Shown here in pieces: positions 11,034 through 20,421 of a DNA stretch of 63,461 bases (positions are counted from its first letter, which is position 1; each line of letters begins with the position of its first letter). The DNA is from an uncultured Bacilli bacterium (GTDB taxonomy: Bacteria; Bacillota_I; Bacilli_A; RF39; UBA660). The DNA lies in contig CALVOZ010000004.1 in the NCBI GenBank assembly GCA_944350495.1, positions 141,564-205,024 of the forward strand. The letters run 5' to 3'. Position numbers and translations under genes: made by a program. The notes under the pieces are model-generated. The model saw only the letters and a list, made by a program, of their open reading frames with translations. It did no database searches and was not told the origin of the DNA.

Positions 11034-12230
11034 CTACATTTCTACATACTTTTTTAATACAGCAACAATTTCTTTGCTTGCAGGTTTAGCATTGTCACCA
11101 TTTAAATATACATCATGGAATGCTTCAGCAATTGTTTCATCATATATATATTCGCCCATATTATCTTTAGCCATAGCATACCCTGAAATTGAACTTCTAA
11201 ATTCATCAAAGCTAATTGTTGCTCCTGTTTTTGATTTGTAATTATTATATGCTTCTTCAATCATTCTCTTAGAATGTTCCATAGAGTTAAAATCATAAAT
11301 AGCTCGAATATATGGGGCATCCTGTTTAGTAATATCAAAGATCATTTGAGGAACGGCATTATAATAATTATTAACCGCAATAAAAGATAAATAATGAGCA
11401 AACTCATGAACTAATGGAGAATAAATAGTCGCATTAGGAGGAAAATGCCCACTGGCGCTGCTATATTTTATTGAACTTTTAAATTTATTTAAATTTAAAT
11501 AATATTCACTGTTTAAAACAATTCTTGTACGATATCCAATTAAAGAATCTTGGTCTGAATAAGTAAAATAATTAACAGGTTGGAAAAAAGCAATTGTTGA
11601 ACCTCCTGTTATATTTCCTAAACTTATTTGTGACAAGTAATCACGGGCATTTGGAAAGTCTTCGTAGATAAATTTAATAATTTTTTCTATTTCTAAAGCA
11701 AAATCTATATCAAGTTCACATAAATTTGCAGCATCAATTTCATAATTATTAACAATTCTATTTTCTATCTCAATAATTTTTTTAGGACATCCTTCTTTTT
11801 GCATTTCTGAATCAGAAACAATCGTTTGAGCAACAACCTCTTCAGTCGTAGCTGAACTTAAAGTATATACTGTTTCATAATCATATGATGTTTCTCCTGG
11901 TGCGGTATCTTTTTTAGAAGTTTCACCGCTAGATTCATCGATATTATTCTCATTACTGTTAATATTGTTATCGTCAGAAAAATATACATTATTACTGTCT
12001 TTCGACAATAATATTACAACAGTTGCTATAATAATTATACAAGAGATAACCACTCCAATAATAATTTGAGTGGCCATTGATTTTTCTTGAACTGGTTGAA
12101 TATTATTGGGCTGATAATAATTTTGAACAGATTGTAAATTTACAACTGAATAATCATTATTTATTGAGTTACCACAATTTGGACAAAATTTAGCACCATT
12201 TGTTGGTTGTCCACACTTACTACAATACAT
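11034..12230 (-). CDS. Zinc-ribbon, single-TM protein with extracellular HExxH metallopeptidase domain
   Basis: 398 aa. N-terminal zinc ribbon (MYCSKCG ... FCPNCGNS), one membrane helix near residues 53-75 (TQIIIGVVISCIIIIATVVI), an acidic Ser/Asn linker, and an extracellular domain with VHEFAHYL (His275, Glu276, His279), the zinc-binding HExxH motif. A later DETIAEAF (Glu365/Glu369) is a good third ligand, an arrangement like that of the lethal-factor (ATLF) group of metallopeptidases. Substrate unknown; a cell-envelope or secreted protein is likely. It lies in the operon directly before the catalytically dead trypsin-fold protein, 7 bases apart. The peptidase call rests on motifs only. Confidence 0.72.
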   Translation of the reverse strand: MYCSKCGQPTNGAKFCPNCGNSINNDYSVVNLQSVQNYYQPNNIQPVQEKSMATQIIIGVVISCIIIIATVVILLSKDSNNVYFSDDNNINSNENNIDESSGETSKKDTAPGETSYDYETVYTLSSATTEEVVAQTIVSDSEMQKEGCPKKIIEIENRIVNNYEIDAANLCELDIDFALEIEKIIKFIYEDFPNARDYLSQISLGNITGGSTIAFFQPVNYFTYSDQDSLIGYRTRIVLNSEYYLNLNKFKSSIKYSSASGHFPPNATIYSPLVHEFAHYLSFIAVNNYYNAVPQMIFDITKQDAPYIRAIYDFNSMEHSKRMIEEAYNNYKSKTGATISFDEFRSSISGYAMAKDNMGEYIYDETIAEAFHDVYLNGDNAKPASKEIVAVLKKYVEM

Positions 12231-12240
12231 ATTTTACCCT

Positions 12241-12969
12241 CTATTCTATATTATCTAATATTTCAAAAGCTATTTCTTGGACTTGAGAAACAGTATAATT
12301 TGATGTTATTGGATAATAAAATGTCATCAATGTCTCTCCTGTATGTCCAGGCATTAATATTAAGTACATTGTCATACCATCATATGTCATAACATAGTCT
12401 AGATATTCTTGACCTTTTCTAGTTTTTACTTGATAAGATACATTGGTATATCCACTTTCTTCAAATGAATATTTTAATAGATCAGCATATGGGCTATAGT
12501 CTTCATATGATGTATCAGTCGTATCAAATGATATTGCCCAGTCACCAGTACTATTTGTTACAATTAACATCCCTTCATCAGTATAAGTATAAACATAATT
12601 TTTAGGAAGATAAAAATTATATCCCAAATATGATAATTCTACCATATCTTCTTTATCATTAGAAGCCGGTTCTTTTTCTTCAGCATATTTCTTCTCATCT
12701 GATTCATTCAAGTTTTGACTACCAATAAATAGAGGAATTACTATGGCAAAAATAGCAAAAATAATACACACCAATAAAAGAATTGGATTACCACTTTTCT
12801 TAGGTTGATTATTCATATTATATGGGATATTATTAACTACTGGCTGAGACGTATTATTTGGTTGCACAAAATTAATTTGACTAATATTAGGTTTCTCTAT
12901 TTTAGCCCCACAATTATTACAAAACATAGAATTTTCTGGGTTTTGTGCCCCACAATATTTACAATACAT
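12241..12969 (-). CDS. Zinc-ribbon, single-TM protein with extracellular domain
   Basis: 242 aa from the start at 12969 (MYCKYCGAQ), chosen because AAAGGTAG lies 7 bases before it; an upstream in-frame start would cover this site. The zinc ribbon (CKYCG ... FCNNCGAK) is followed by an Asn-rich linker, one helix (PILLLVCIIFAIFAIVIPLFI) and an extracellular domain beginning LGYNFYLPKNYVYTYT, similar to that of the protein at 6776-7726. First gene of the five-gene surface operon; its promoter should lie between 12970 and 13043. Function unknown. Confidence 0.75.
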   Translation of the reverse strand: MYCKYCGAQNPENSMFCNNCGAKIEKPNISQINFVQPNNTSQPVVNNIPYNMNNQPKKSGNPILLLVCIIFAIFAIVIPLFIGSQNLNESDEKKYAEEKEPASNDKEDMVELSYLGYNFYLPKNYVYTYTDEGMLIVTNSTGDWAISFDTTDTSYEDYSPYADLLKYSFEESGYTNVSYQVKTRKGQEYLDYVMTYDGMTMYLILMPGHTGETLMTFYYPITSNYTVSQVQEIAFEILDNIE

Positions 12970-13043
12970 AAAATCACTACCTTTCACACTATATCGCTAC
13001 TATTCTACTTTATATAATCATATCATAAAAGAATTTAAAAAAA

Positions 13044-13073
13044 AACACTAAAAGGATTTAACCTCTTAATGTT
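13044..13073 (-). terminator. valS terminator
   Basis: Inverted repeat AACACTAAAAGG / CCTCTTAATGTT with one mismatch pair overlaps the end of valS and is followed on the minus strand by a nine-base T run. It separates valS from the surface operon. Confidence 0.75.
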
Positions 13074-15589
13074 TTTAATTTTTCTTTTTCTTCTTCTAAT
13101 TTCTTACGATCAGCTTCTACAATATGGCTAGGAGCTTTAGCAACATAATTTTCATTGCTTAATAATTTTTCTCTTCTAGCAATACTTGCTTCCAAATCAG
13201 CAATTTGTTTTTCTTTTAAAGCTTTATCTTCGGCAGTTTCTACCTTTTCATAATAAATAGTCATAGAATAATCCGCATAGTTAACATTATAACTAGTTTC
13301 AGCTAATTCTTGATCAATAATTCTATCATCTAGTCTTAACATGAATTTAATTAATTCATAATTTTGATCATTATTTATTTTTACTTTAGCAGTTTTAGGA
13401 ATATTATTTTCATTACTAATAAATCTAAATTCTTTAATAAATGCGATAGTATTTTCAATAATTTCATATTCATGCGTAAATTTCATCTTTTTATCTTCTA
13501 TTGGATATGCACTTATCATAATTGATTCAGCATCTTTAATTGGTAACATTTGATATATTTCCTCAGTTATGTATGGGGCAAATGGATGTAACATTTTAAT
13601 GATTGAACTCAATGTATATAATAATGTTGATTTAGTACCGATTGTTTTAGATGTACTCTTACTCATCTCAATATAAGAATCACAAAAACTATCCCAAATA
13701 AAATCATATAAAACATTTCCAGCATTATTGAATTGATATTTATCCATATACTTCTTAACGTCTTTAATTGTTTTATTTAATTTAGTCAAAATCCATTTAT
13801 CGTGATTATTCAATTCTTTCAAAGAATAACTTTTCTCAGTTAAATCCTCAATATTCATTAATACAAATCTAGAAGCATTCCAAATTTTATTAAAGAAATT
13901 CCATGTTGATTTAACTTTTTCTTCATCATATCTTAAATCCATACCAGGTGCTGATGAAGTAGTTAAGAAAAATCTCAATGAATCACAGCCATACTTTTCA
14001 ATAACATCCATAGGATCAACACCATTACCCAATGACTTACTCATTTTTCTTCCTTCTTTATCTCTAATTAGTCCATGAATTAAGCAATCTTTAAATGGTC
14101 TTTTTCCTAAAAATTCTAATCCTTGGAAAGTCATTCTATTAACCCAAAATGGAATAATATCGTATCCAGTTACTAAGCAGTTATTTGGATAATACCTTTT
14201 TAATAAATCTGTGTCTTTTGGCCAACCTAATGTTGAAAAAGGCCAAAGTGCACTACTAAACCATGTATCTAATACGTCTTGGTCTTGAACCCAACCTTCA
14301 CCTTTTGGAGCTTCTACTCCTACGTATACTTCATCACCTTTATACCAAGCAGGAATTCTATGTCCCCACCATAGTTGTCTAGAAATACACCAATCATATG
14401 TAATTTCCATCCAGTGATTCATTATTTTTTCATATCTTTCAGGCACAAAATTTACTTTATTCTTCTTATCTTTTTGATTTTCTAATACATGATCAGCTAA
14501 AGGACGCATCTTAACAAACCATTGTTTAGATAAATATGGCTCAACCATACAATCTGTTCTCTCACTATGACCTACATTATGAGTAATTTCTTCTACTTTA
14601 ATTAAAATACCAGATTCTTTTAAATCTTCAACTAATTTACTACGGCATTCGAATCTATCCATTCCACAGTATTGCAAAGCATTTTCATTCATAGTTCCAT
14701 TTGGATTTATACATATGATTCGTTCCAAATTGTGTCTATTACCAACTTCAAAGTCATTAGGATCATGAGCTGGAGTAATTTTAACAACACCTGTTCCAAA
14801 TTCAGGATCAGCATGTTCATCACCCAAGACAGGTATTAATTTATTTACAACTGGTAAGATTACATTTTTACCTATCAAATGTTTATATCTATCGTCCTCT
14901 GGATTTACAGCTACAGCTGTATCACCAAATAAAGTTTCTGGTCTAGTGGTTGCTACTTCTAAGTATTCATCACTATCTTCAATAAAATATTTCATATGAT
15001 AAAAAGCACCTTTAACTTCTTTATAGATTACTTCCTCATTTGATAAAGCAGTCATAGCTTCTGGGTCCCAGTTTATAATTCGTTCTCCACGATAAATTAA
15101 TCCTTTTTCATATAAAGTGACAAATACATGTTTAACAGCATCGCTTAATCCTTCATCCAAGGTAAATCTTTCTTTAGTATAATCTAAACTAAGCCCCAAT
15201 TTAGCCCATTGTTCATGGATGTTATCAGAATATTCACGTTTCCAATCCCACGCTACTTTTAACCATTCATCACGATCCATTTCTCTTGGCTTAATTCCCA
15301 TCAATTTCAATTTAGCATCTATTTTAGCTTGTGTTGCAATACCAGCATGATCCATGCCTGGTAACCACAATGCATCAAAACCATTCATTCTTTTATACCT
15401 AATTAAAATATCTTGTAAAGACGTATCCCAAGCATGTCCTAAATGCAATTTCCCAGTTACGTTTGGTGGAGGAATAACTATGCAATATGGTTTCTTGCTT
15501 AAATCACCTGAAGTAAAATAGCCATTCTCTTTCCAAAAATCATATTTTCCTTCTTCAACTTTAGTTGCATTATATTTTGTATCTAACAT
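13058..15589 (-). CDS. valS: Valyl-tRNA synthetase
   Basis: Charges tRNA-Val with valine in the cytoplasm. The 843-aa class I synthetase has the HIGH-type motif [14 protein letters not shown] near residue 45, the large editing (CP1) domain with [10 protein letters not shown], the catalytic [14 protein letters not shown], the tRNA anticodon-binding region and a C-terminal coiled-coil arm ([13 protein letters not shown]). Length is typical. The gene follows a T-box leader with its own promoter, so expression should respond to uncharged tRNA-Val. Confidence 0.98.
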   Translation of the reverse strand: MLDTKYNATKVEEGKYDFWKENGYFTSGDLSKKPYCIVIPPPNVTGKLHLGHAWDTSLQDILIRYKRMNGFDALWLPGMDHAGIATQAKIDAKLKLMGIKPREMDRDEWLKVAWDWKREYSDNIHEQWAKLGLSLDYTKERFTLDEGLSDAVKHVFVTLYEKGLIYRGERIINWDPEAMTALSNEEVIYKEVKGAFYHMKYFIEDSDEYLEVATTRPETLFGDTAVAVNPEDDRYKHLIGKNVILPVVNKLIPVLGDEHADPEFGTGVVKITPAHDPNDFEVGNRHNLERIICINPNGTMNENALQYCGMDRFECRSKLVEDLKESGILIKVEEITHNVGHSERTDCMVEPYLSKQWFVKMRPLADHVLENQKDKKNKVNFVPERYEKIMNHWMEITYDWCISRQLWWGHRIPAWYKGDEVYVGVEAPKGEGWVQDQDVLDTWFSSALWPFSTLGWPKDTDLLKRYYPNNCLVTGYDIIPFWVNRMTFQGLEFLGKRPFKDCLIHGLIRDKEGRKMSKSLGNGVDPMDVIEKYGCDSLRFFLTTSSAPGMDLRYDEEKVKSTWNFFNKIWNASRFVLMNIEDLTEKSYSLKELNNHDKWILTKLNKTIKDVKKYMDKYQFNNAGNVLYDFIWDSFCDSYIEMSKSTSKTIGTKSTLLYTLSSIIKMLHPFAPYITEEIYQMLPIKDAESIMISAYPIEDKKMKFTHEYEIIENTIAFIKEFRFISNENNIPKTAKVKINNDQNYELIKFMLRLDDRIIDQELAETSYNVNYADYSMTIYYEKVETAEDKALKEKQIADLEASIARREKLLSNENYVAKAPSHIVEADRKKLEEEKEKLKTLRG

Positions 15590-15641
15590 TTTAATCTTCC
15601 TTTCTTAATTTATAAAACAAAAAATATGGTATGTCATCCTA

Positions 15642-15870
15642 AAAAAAAACACAACTATCAGCCAAAAAGGACGAAATAGTCGTGGTACCACCTTTATTCA
15701 TAATCTATCTAGATTATCTTGAAACTTTAACGCAGTTAACGATACACTTTACTAAATTCAAATGTATAGCTCCCAAGCTACCTTCTAATAACTTTCCTTA
15801 AAATGGGCTTCCAGCCGCTGACCCATAATCTCTATTAAGTACTAGTTAAAATACTCCTCTTGTTCATCGC
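15642..15870 (-). promoter_or_regulatory. Valine T-box leader with terminator/antiterminator
   Basis: The minus strand 50-280 bases before valS carries T-box elements: Stem I with AGAGGAGTA (S-turn AGTA, paired with GAA later), AGAGA, and an apical hairpin ATGGG...CCCAT; then the antiterminator core AGGTGGTACCACG (15681-15693); then a terminator hairpin (15650-15684, CACAACTAT / ATAGTCGTG) followed by nine Ts. The candidate specifier codon is GTA (Val) at 15779-15781, right after the GAAG of the S-turn. The downstream gene agrees with this specificity. Uncharged tRNA-Val should stabilise the antiterminator and allow valS transcription. Confidence 0.9.
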
Positions 15871-15880
15871 ATTTGCATGT

Positions 15881-15909
15881 ATTATATAACATTTTTAATT
15901 AAGTTGCAA
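15881..15909 (-). promoter_or_regulatory. Promoter of the T-box-valS transcript
   Basis: On the minus strand TTGCAA (15904-15909), a 17-base spacer and TATAAT (15881-15886) form a good sigma-A promoter just before the T-box. The -35 box is immediately next to the stop codon of the upstream glycine-rich gene. Confidence 0.75.
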
Positions 15910-15911
15910 GA

Positions 15912-17015
15912 CTACATCTCACTACAAGTCAATTTTGTAATCATTACATAACCACTATGATCATTTCCTATCATAAATGAAGATAAAAAATCATTGATAT
16001 TATCTGGCATTTCAGGCTTAGGCATTTCGGTATTTCCAGCTAAGCCTACACCAATATAATCTACCCAGTCAACTTCGGTATTAAATAGACCACCATTATT
16101 TACTATATTCTTACTTGTCGATAAAACTTCCGGCTTAATATAACTTACACCACCGCCACCGCCAGTTCCATAATAAGTACGACGACCCCAGCCCCATGAT
16201 GTTCTATATATAGCGCCACCACCGCCGCCATAATAGCCGCCACCACCGCCGCCTGTATATCTTGAATTTGAATAACTTGATCCTTTTCCTCCTTGACCAA
16301 AACTTCCGTCAAAACCAGTTTTTATACTTCCTTTACTTTCACCACCGGTAGTTGGGGATGCTCCACCACCATAATAACTGCTATTTCCACTGCTACCGCC
16401 ATTTTCTAAATTACCACCGTATCCGCCATCAAAACTAGTACCAGCACCGCCACCACCAGCGGCAACTAAAATAATTGAGTTAGAATAATCTTCTAAATAT
16501 CTTAATTCATTTGATCTAGTAGCTACGGAAGTAGCTCCACCACCAGCTCCACTATTATTATTATAAGCGGCTCCACCACCATTATATGGCGCAGTAGTTT
16601 GGTCAGAAATTTGATCTCCACCTAAACCTAAATTTATGTATAAATAACCATTACTTGGTGCTTCATAAATTGCTGAGACATATGCTCCTTTTCCACCATC
16701 GTTTGACCCTGCATCGGCTCCAGCAGCACCCCAAGCTTGGATTAAATAATAATTCCCAGATGTAACATAATATTTTTGTTCTAAATTATTGCTATCATAT
16801 GAAAATAACTGAGTATTACTAATATCAATACTAGAACACACCAATTTTACATATACACGTTCTTCGATTGAACCTTTAGCCTCTTGTCCTACTTTATTTA
16901 AAGTTGAACGTCTTCCCGCCAAAATACCTAATATTAAAAACATCAATGTTACAGTTAATATAAGCATTGAGTATAAAATTCCAGAAATAGCAAACCCTTT
17001 GTTATTTAGCTTCAT
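15912..17015 (-). CDS. Pilin-like N-terminus with glycine-rich extracellular domain
   Basis: 367 aa. The N-terminus LNNKGFAISGILYSMLILTV resembles a type IV prepilin leader (cleavage between Gly and Phe) followed by one helix, but without the usual Glu at position 5. After a short cysteine-containing segment the bulk is a glycine-rich domain (WGAAGADAGSNDGGKGAYVS, GGGGGAG, many GGGG runs) of the glycine-rich family also seen as ALK/LTK-like domains. Probably a surface-exposed or pilin-anchored protein. No prepilin peptidase or pilus ATPase is in the window, so processing cannot be confirmed. Start has AGAGGGTG upstream. Divergent from rnfC. Confidence 0.7.
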   Translation of the reverse strand: MKLNNKGFAISGILYSMLILTVTLMFLILGILAGRRSTLNKVGQEAKGSIEERVYVKLVCSSIDISNTQLFSYDSNNLEQKYYVTSGNYYLIQAWGAAGADAGSNDGGKGAYVSAIYEAPSNGYLYINLGLGGDQISDQTTAPYNGGGAAYNNNSGAGGGATSVATRSNELRYLEDYSNSIILVAAGGGGAGTSFDGGYGGNLENGGSSGNSSYYGGGASPTTGGESKGSIKTGFDGSFGQGGKGSSYSNSRYTGGGGGGYYGGGGGAIYRTSWGWGRRTYYGTGGGGGVSYIKPEVLSTSKNIVNNGGLFNTEVDWVDYIGVGLAGNTEMPKPEMPDNINDFLSSFMIGNDHSGYVMITKLTCSEM

Positions 17016-17096
17016 TAGAACACCCTCTATCTTTATTAATTATACCTTAGAAGTAATGAAATTACAATAATGCTATTTTTTTTTGATTTTAAAAAA

Positions 17097-17104
17097 TGTA
17101 TAAT
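17097..17104 (+). promoter_or_regulatory. Extended -10 promoter of rnfC-rnfD
   Basis: TGTATAAT lies 29 bases before the rnfC start. The T-only -35 region is weak, so it would act mainly as an extended -10 promoter. Confidence 0.5.
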
Positions 17105-17133
17105 GTAAGTAAGATTTGATAGGAGTGAATTTT

Positions 17134-18396
17134 ATGCGCGGGTTAAAAATTCCACATAGAAAAAAAATGTCTATTAATGACATTATAGAATTTCAAAAAC
17201 CAAAGGAAATATATATACCACTTATTTGTGGTGAGGATACAAATATTACAATAATCCCAAAAGTTGGTAGCTATGTCTATAAAGGTGATATTGTCGGCAA
17301 CACAAAAGGCAAAATAAAAAGATATATTCATTCATCAATTAGTGGTCGTGTCAAATCTATTGAAAATAAAATGTTATTAAATGGTACATCTATTAAATGT
17401 TTAATTATTGAAAATGATTTTAAAGAGCAGATGCTTGATATAAATGGCGTTAAGGATAATATTCATAAATATACAAAAAAAGAATTTATTGAAATAATTA
17501 AAAAAGCTGATGTTATTGGTATGAGCGGTAATGGATTTCCTACTTACATGAAATATGACACTACCGAAAAAATTAAAACATTAATTATTAATGCCGTTGA
17601 ATGTGAGCCATATTTAACAGTTGATTATATGAGTTTAAAAACTAAAATTAAAGATATTCTTGATGCTGTTGATGCCATTATGGAAATAAATAAAATTGAC
17701 AGTTGTATTATTGGTGTTAATAAACGAAACAAAGACTTAATTAAATTTATAAATCAATATGTTGGTACTTATTTAAATATAAAAGTAATGGGTGTTCCAG
17801 ATTTATATCCGATGGGTTGGGAAAGATCACTTATTAAAGCTACTACCGGCCTTTCTTATGATAAATTACCAATTGAAAAGAATATTATAGTGGATAATAT
17901 TAGTACTATTTATTCAATATATCACGTTTTAAAAACTGGACTTCCAGTATTAGAAAGAATAATTACCCTATCTGGTGAAGGATTTGAGAAACCAACTAAT
18001 GTATTCGTTAAAATTAATACTCCTATTGAAGAAATATTAGAAAAATTCAAATTAAAAGATAAAGAATTAGTACTTGTTGGTGGTGGACCAATGATGGGAA
18101 TAAACTTTCCAACTACTAATACAATGGTAACAAAAGAAATGAGTGCTATATTAGCGCTTGAACCATTAAATAGAATTGAAACAGCATGCATTAGATGTGG
18201 CAAGTGTATTAAATCTTGTCCGGCTGGATTATATCCCGTTTTAATTAAAGATGCTCGATTTAATAAAAAGAAATTAAAAAAATTAGATTTAGAGAAATGT
18301 GTGGGTTGTGGGTTATGTTCTTATATTTGTCCTGCTAGAATAGATTTAAGACAGATTGTAAAATATGCTAAAGAAACATTGAAAGGTAGTGATTAA
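17134..18396 (+). CDS. rnfC: RnfC-like NADH/ferredoxin-linked electron transport subunit
   Basis: Subunit C of Rnf complexes sits on the cytoplasmic face and passes electrons between NAD(H) and the ferredoxin-linked membrane part. The 420-aa protein shows the N-terminal barrel-sandwich region, a flavin/NAD-binding core (GNGFPTYMKY, NAVECEPYL), an SLBB domain and two four-cysteine iron-sulphur motifs (CIRCGKCIKSCP, CVGCGLCSYICP) near the C-terminus. The start at 17134 is preceded by AGGAGTG; an in-frame TTG 18 bases earlier would hide that site. It is followed at once by rnfD, but rnfG, rnfE, rnfA and rnfB are not beside it. Confidence 0.9.
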   Translation: MRGLKIPHRKKMSINDIIEFQKPKEIYIPLICGEDTNITIIPKVGSYVYKGDIVGNTKGKIKRYIHSSISGRVKSIENKMLLNGTSIKCLIIENDFKEQMLDINGVKDNIHKYTKKEFIEIIKKADVIGMSGNGFPTYMKYDTTEKIKTLIINAVECEPYLTVDYMSLKTKIKDILDAVDAIMEINKIDSCIIGVNKRNKDLIKFINQYVGTYLNIKVMGVPDLYPMGWERSLIKATTGLSYDKLPIEKNIIVDNISTIYSIYHVLKTGLPVLERIITLSGEGFEKPTNVFVKINTPIEEILEKFKLKDKELVLVGGGPMMGINFPTTNTMVTKEMSAILALEPLNRIETACIRCGKCIKSCPAGLYPVLIKDARFNKKKLKKLDLEKCVGCGLCSYICPARIDLRQIVKYAKETLKGSD

Positions 18397-18397
18397 A

Positions 18398-19420
18398 TTG
18401 AAATTAGTAAAAAAATCAGGACCTTTTATTGAGAGTAACCAATCTACAGGAAAGATAATAAAAAATATTTTATTAGCCTTAATGCCTGTATTTATATACT
18501 CAGGTATTAAGCAAGGATTTTTTTATTTAATTATTACAATCCTAGTAGGTATGATAAGTTCTTTCACAATTGAATTTTTATATCAAATAATTATTTTGAA
18601 GAGAAGAAAAAAAGAAGATATAATTTTTGATTTTAAATATAACTATAGTTTTCTTCCTGGTTTATTAGTTTCCTTAATACTACCATACGGAACGACTATT
18701 CCAGTTATTATAATCGCTAGTTTATGTGCTTCAATTATTGGTAAATTACTATTTGGTGGTTTTGGAAATAACACATTCAATATTCCCATTATTGGGCTAC
18801 TAATCACTATTATAATTTTTGGTGGTACGTATAAAAGTCTCCCATTAGATACTAAATATAATAATGATGACTTTTTAATTAAAAATATTGAAATGACTAG
18901 AGAGGAAAATACAATACCGTATAAATTAGATCGTTTAGTGTTAGGTGATATTACCGGGTCACCTGCTGAAGTTGCTTCTTTAGTTTGTATAGTTTCTCTT
19001 ATATTTTTAATAATTACTAAATCAATAAAATGGCGAATTTCAATTATTTATATTAGTGTAGTATTTTTTCTATCTACTTTATACGGCCTATTTTATTATA
19101 ATGAACTAACATTTGGATTAGTTCAAATATTATCAGGTGGATTACTATTTTACAGTGTTTTTATTGCTAGTAATTCAGTTACAACTCCTGTTACGAATAT
19201 AGGACAAATAATATTAGGAATGGGTTTAGGTGTATTAACATGTCTATTTAGATTTATCACACCATATTATTATGAAAGCATAATATTTAGTATTATTATA
19301 TTTAATATTTTGACCAAATACTTGGATAATGTAGGTTTTAATTATAAAAAGGAAAAAACAAAATTAATGTTACCCCTATTAATAATATTATTAATATCTA
19401 TTAGTATATTTATAATCTAA
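18398..19420 (+). CDS. rnfD: RnfD-like membrane subunit without an evident FMN motif
   Basis: About 340 aa with around nine membrane helices, homologous to RnfD/NqrB (GFGNNTFNIP, GSPAEVASLVCIV, IASNSVTTPVTNIGQIILG). In canonical RnfD a threonine in an SGAT-type motif carries covalent FMN in the loop before the GxxGE(T)S region; here that loop (about residues 150-185, SLPLDTKYNNDDFLIKNIEM) has no such motif. Start codon is TTG at 18398 (MKLVKKSGPF), 11 bases after AAAGG; a GTG at 18389 is the alternative. It overlaps or abuts rnfC, and transcription probably stops at the hairpin after it. Whether the pair works without the other subunits is open. Confidence 0.82.
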   Translation: MKLVKKSGPFIESNQSTGKIIKNILLALMPVFIYSGIKQGFFYLIITILVGMISSFTIEFLYQIIILKRRKKEDIIFDFKYNYSFLPGLLVSLILPYGTTIPVIIIASLCASIIGKLLFGGFGNNTFNIPIIGLLITIIIFGGTYKSLPLDTKYNNDDFLIKNIEMTREENTIPYKLDRLVLGDITGSPAEVASLVCIVSLIFLIITKSIKWRISIIYISVVFFLSTLYGLFYYNELTFGLVQILSGGLLFYSVFIASNSVTTPVTNIGQIILGMGLGVLTCLFRFITPYYYESIIFSIIIFNILTKYLDNVGFNYKKEKTKLMLPLLIILLISISIFII

Positions 19421-19426
19421 CAAATC

Positions 19427-19450
19427 AAAGAATCTAAAAAGATTCTTTTT
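19427..19450 (+). terminator. Terminator after rnfD
   Basis: Inverted repeat AAAGAATC / GATTCTTT with an A-rich loop, followed by a T tract. It separates the rnfCD unit from the phosphoesterase gene. Confidence 0.8.
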
Positions 19451-19490
19451 CTTTATGTATAAGTGTGCTAAAATTAATATAGGTGGTTTT

Positions 19491-20375
19491 ATGGAAGATA
19501 AGAAGGAAGAAACTTTAACAAAAAGAAAAATGCGATTATGGTTTAAAATACTTATTGCTACAGTTATATTCATTATTGGCTTAATACTGTACAGTAGATT
19601 TGTAGCAACCACCGGATTAATTGTCAAAGAATATTTAATAGTAAATGATGAATTACCGGCTTCTTTTAGTGGATTAAAAATTGCTCATATTTCTGATATT
19701 CATTATGGGCAAACTACCAATATTGACGAATTGCAAAAAATAATAAAACAAGTTAACGAATATAATCCTGATATCATTGTTATAACTGGTGACTTATTAG
19801 ATTCAGATATTAAGTACACCAAAAAAGAAATTAAAGAATTATATAATACTTTAAAAAATTTAAACGCTAAGTTAGGAAAATATATCATTAAAGGCAATCA
19901 TGATAACTTGCATAAAGATTTTGAGACAATTGTTTTAAACTCGAATTTAACTAGTTTAGATGAACAATATAACGTTCTTTATTTTGAAGATTATGAACCA
20001 ATATTAATTGCAGGAATGTCAACAGGAGAATATACTAATAAAACTCCTCAAGAAAAAGTCCAAGACGCTATTAACGAAATCAAATCGAAAGAAATTTCTT
20101 ATAGTATTCTTATTATGCATGAACCAGATTACATAAATGATATTGAATATGATAACTTTGACTTAGTCTTAGCAGGCCACTCACATAACGGTCAAGTAAG
20201 ACTTCCAATTATAGGAGCTCTTGTTCTTCCACCACATGCTAAAGAATATTATGATGAATATTATAAATTACAAAACACTGATTTATATATATCAAGCGGA
20301 ATTGGTACTTCAACTATAAAATTTAGATTATTTAATAGACCATCATTTAACTTATATAGAATCGTTAATAAATAG
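19491..20375 (+). CDS. Membrane-anchored metallophosphoesterase
   Basis: 294 aa, calcineurin-like phosphoesterase of the YkuE/YaeI type. After one N-terminal helix (LWFKILIATVIFIIGLILY) the metal motifs appear in order: HISDIHYG, ITGDLLDSD, KGNHDN, and AGHSHNGQ. The active site probably faces outward. Related proteins act on lipid-linked pyrophosphates (UDP-diacylglucosamine) in some bacteria, but no substrate can be read here. Start at 19491 is set by AGGTGG six bases before it. Ends at a strong terminator. Confidence 0.85.
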   Translation: MEDKKEETLTKRKMRLWFKILIATVIFIIGLILYSRFVATTGLIVKEYLIVNDELPASFSGLKIAHISDIHYGQTTNIDELQKIIKQVNEYNPDIIVITGDLLDSDIKYTKKEIKELYNTLKNLNAKLGKYIIKGNHDNLHKDFETIVLNSNLTSLDEQYNVLYFEDYEPILIAGMSTGEYTNKTPQEKVQDAINEIKSKEISYSILIMHEPDYINDIEYDNFDLVLAGHSHNGQVRLPIIGALVLPPHAKEYYDEYYKLQNTDLYISSGIGTSTIKFRLFNRPSFNLYRIVNK

Positions 20376-20397
20376 AATGTTTAAACATTCTATTTTT
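20371..20397 (+). terminator. Terminator after the phosphoesterase gene
   Basis: A perfect 12-bp palindromic stem (AATAGAATGTTT / AAACATTCTATT) overlaps the stop codon and runs into six Ts. Confidence 0.85.
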
Positions 20398-20421
20398 TGA
20401 TATAATATTGTTGGTGATATC

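Noticed and set aside
18389..18397. GTG start for rnfD
   Set aside because: Leaves only two to three bases after the AAAGG site; TTG at 18398 has better spacing, though the GTG cannot be excluded.
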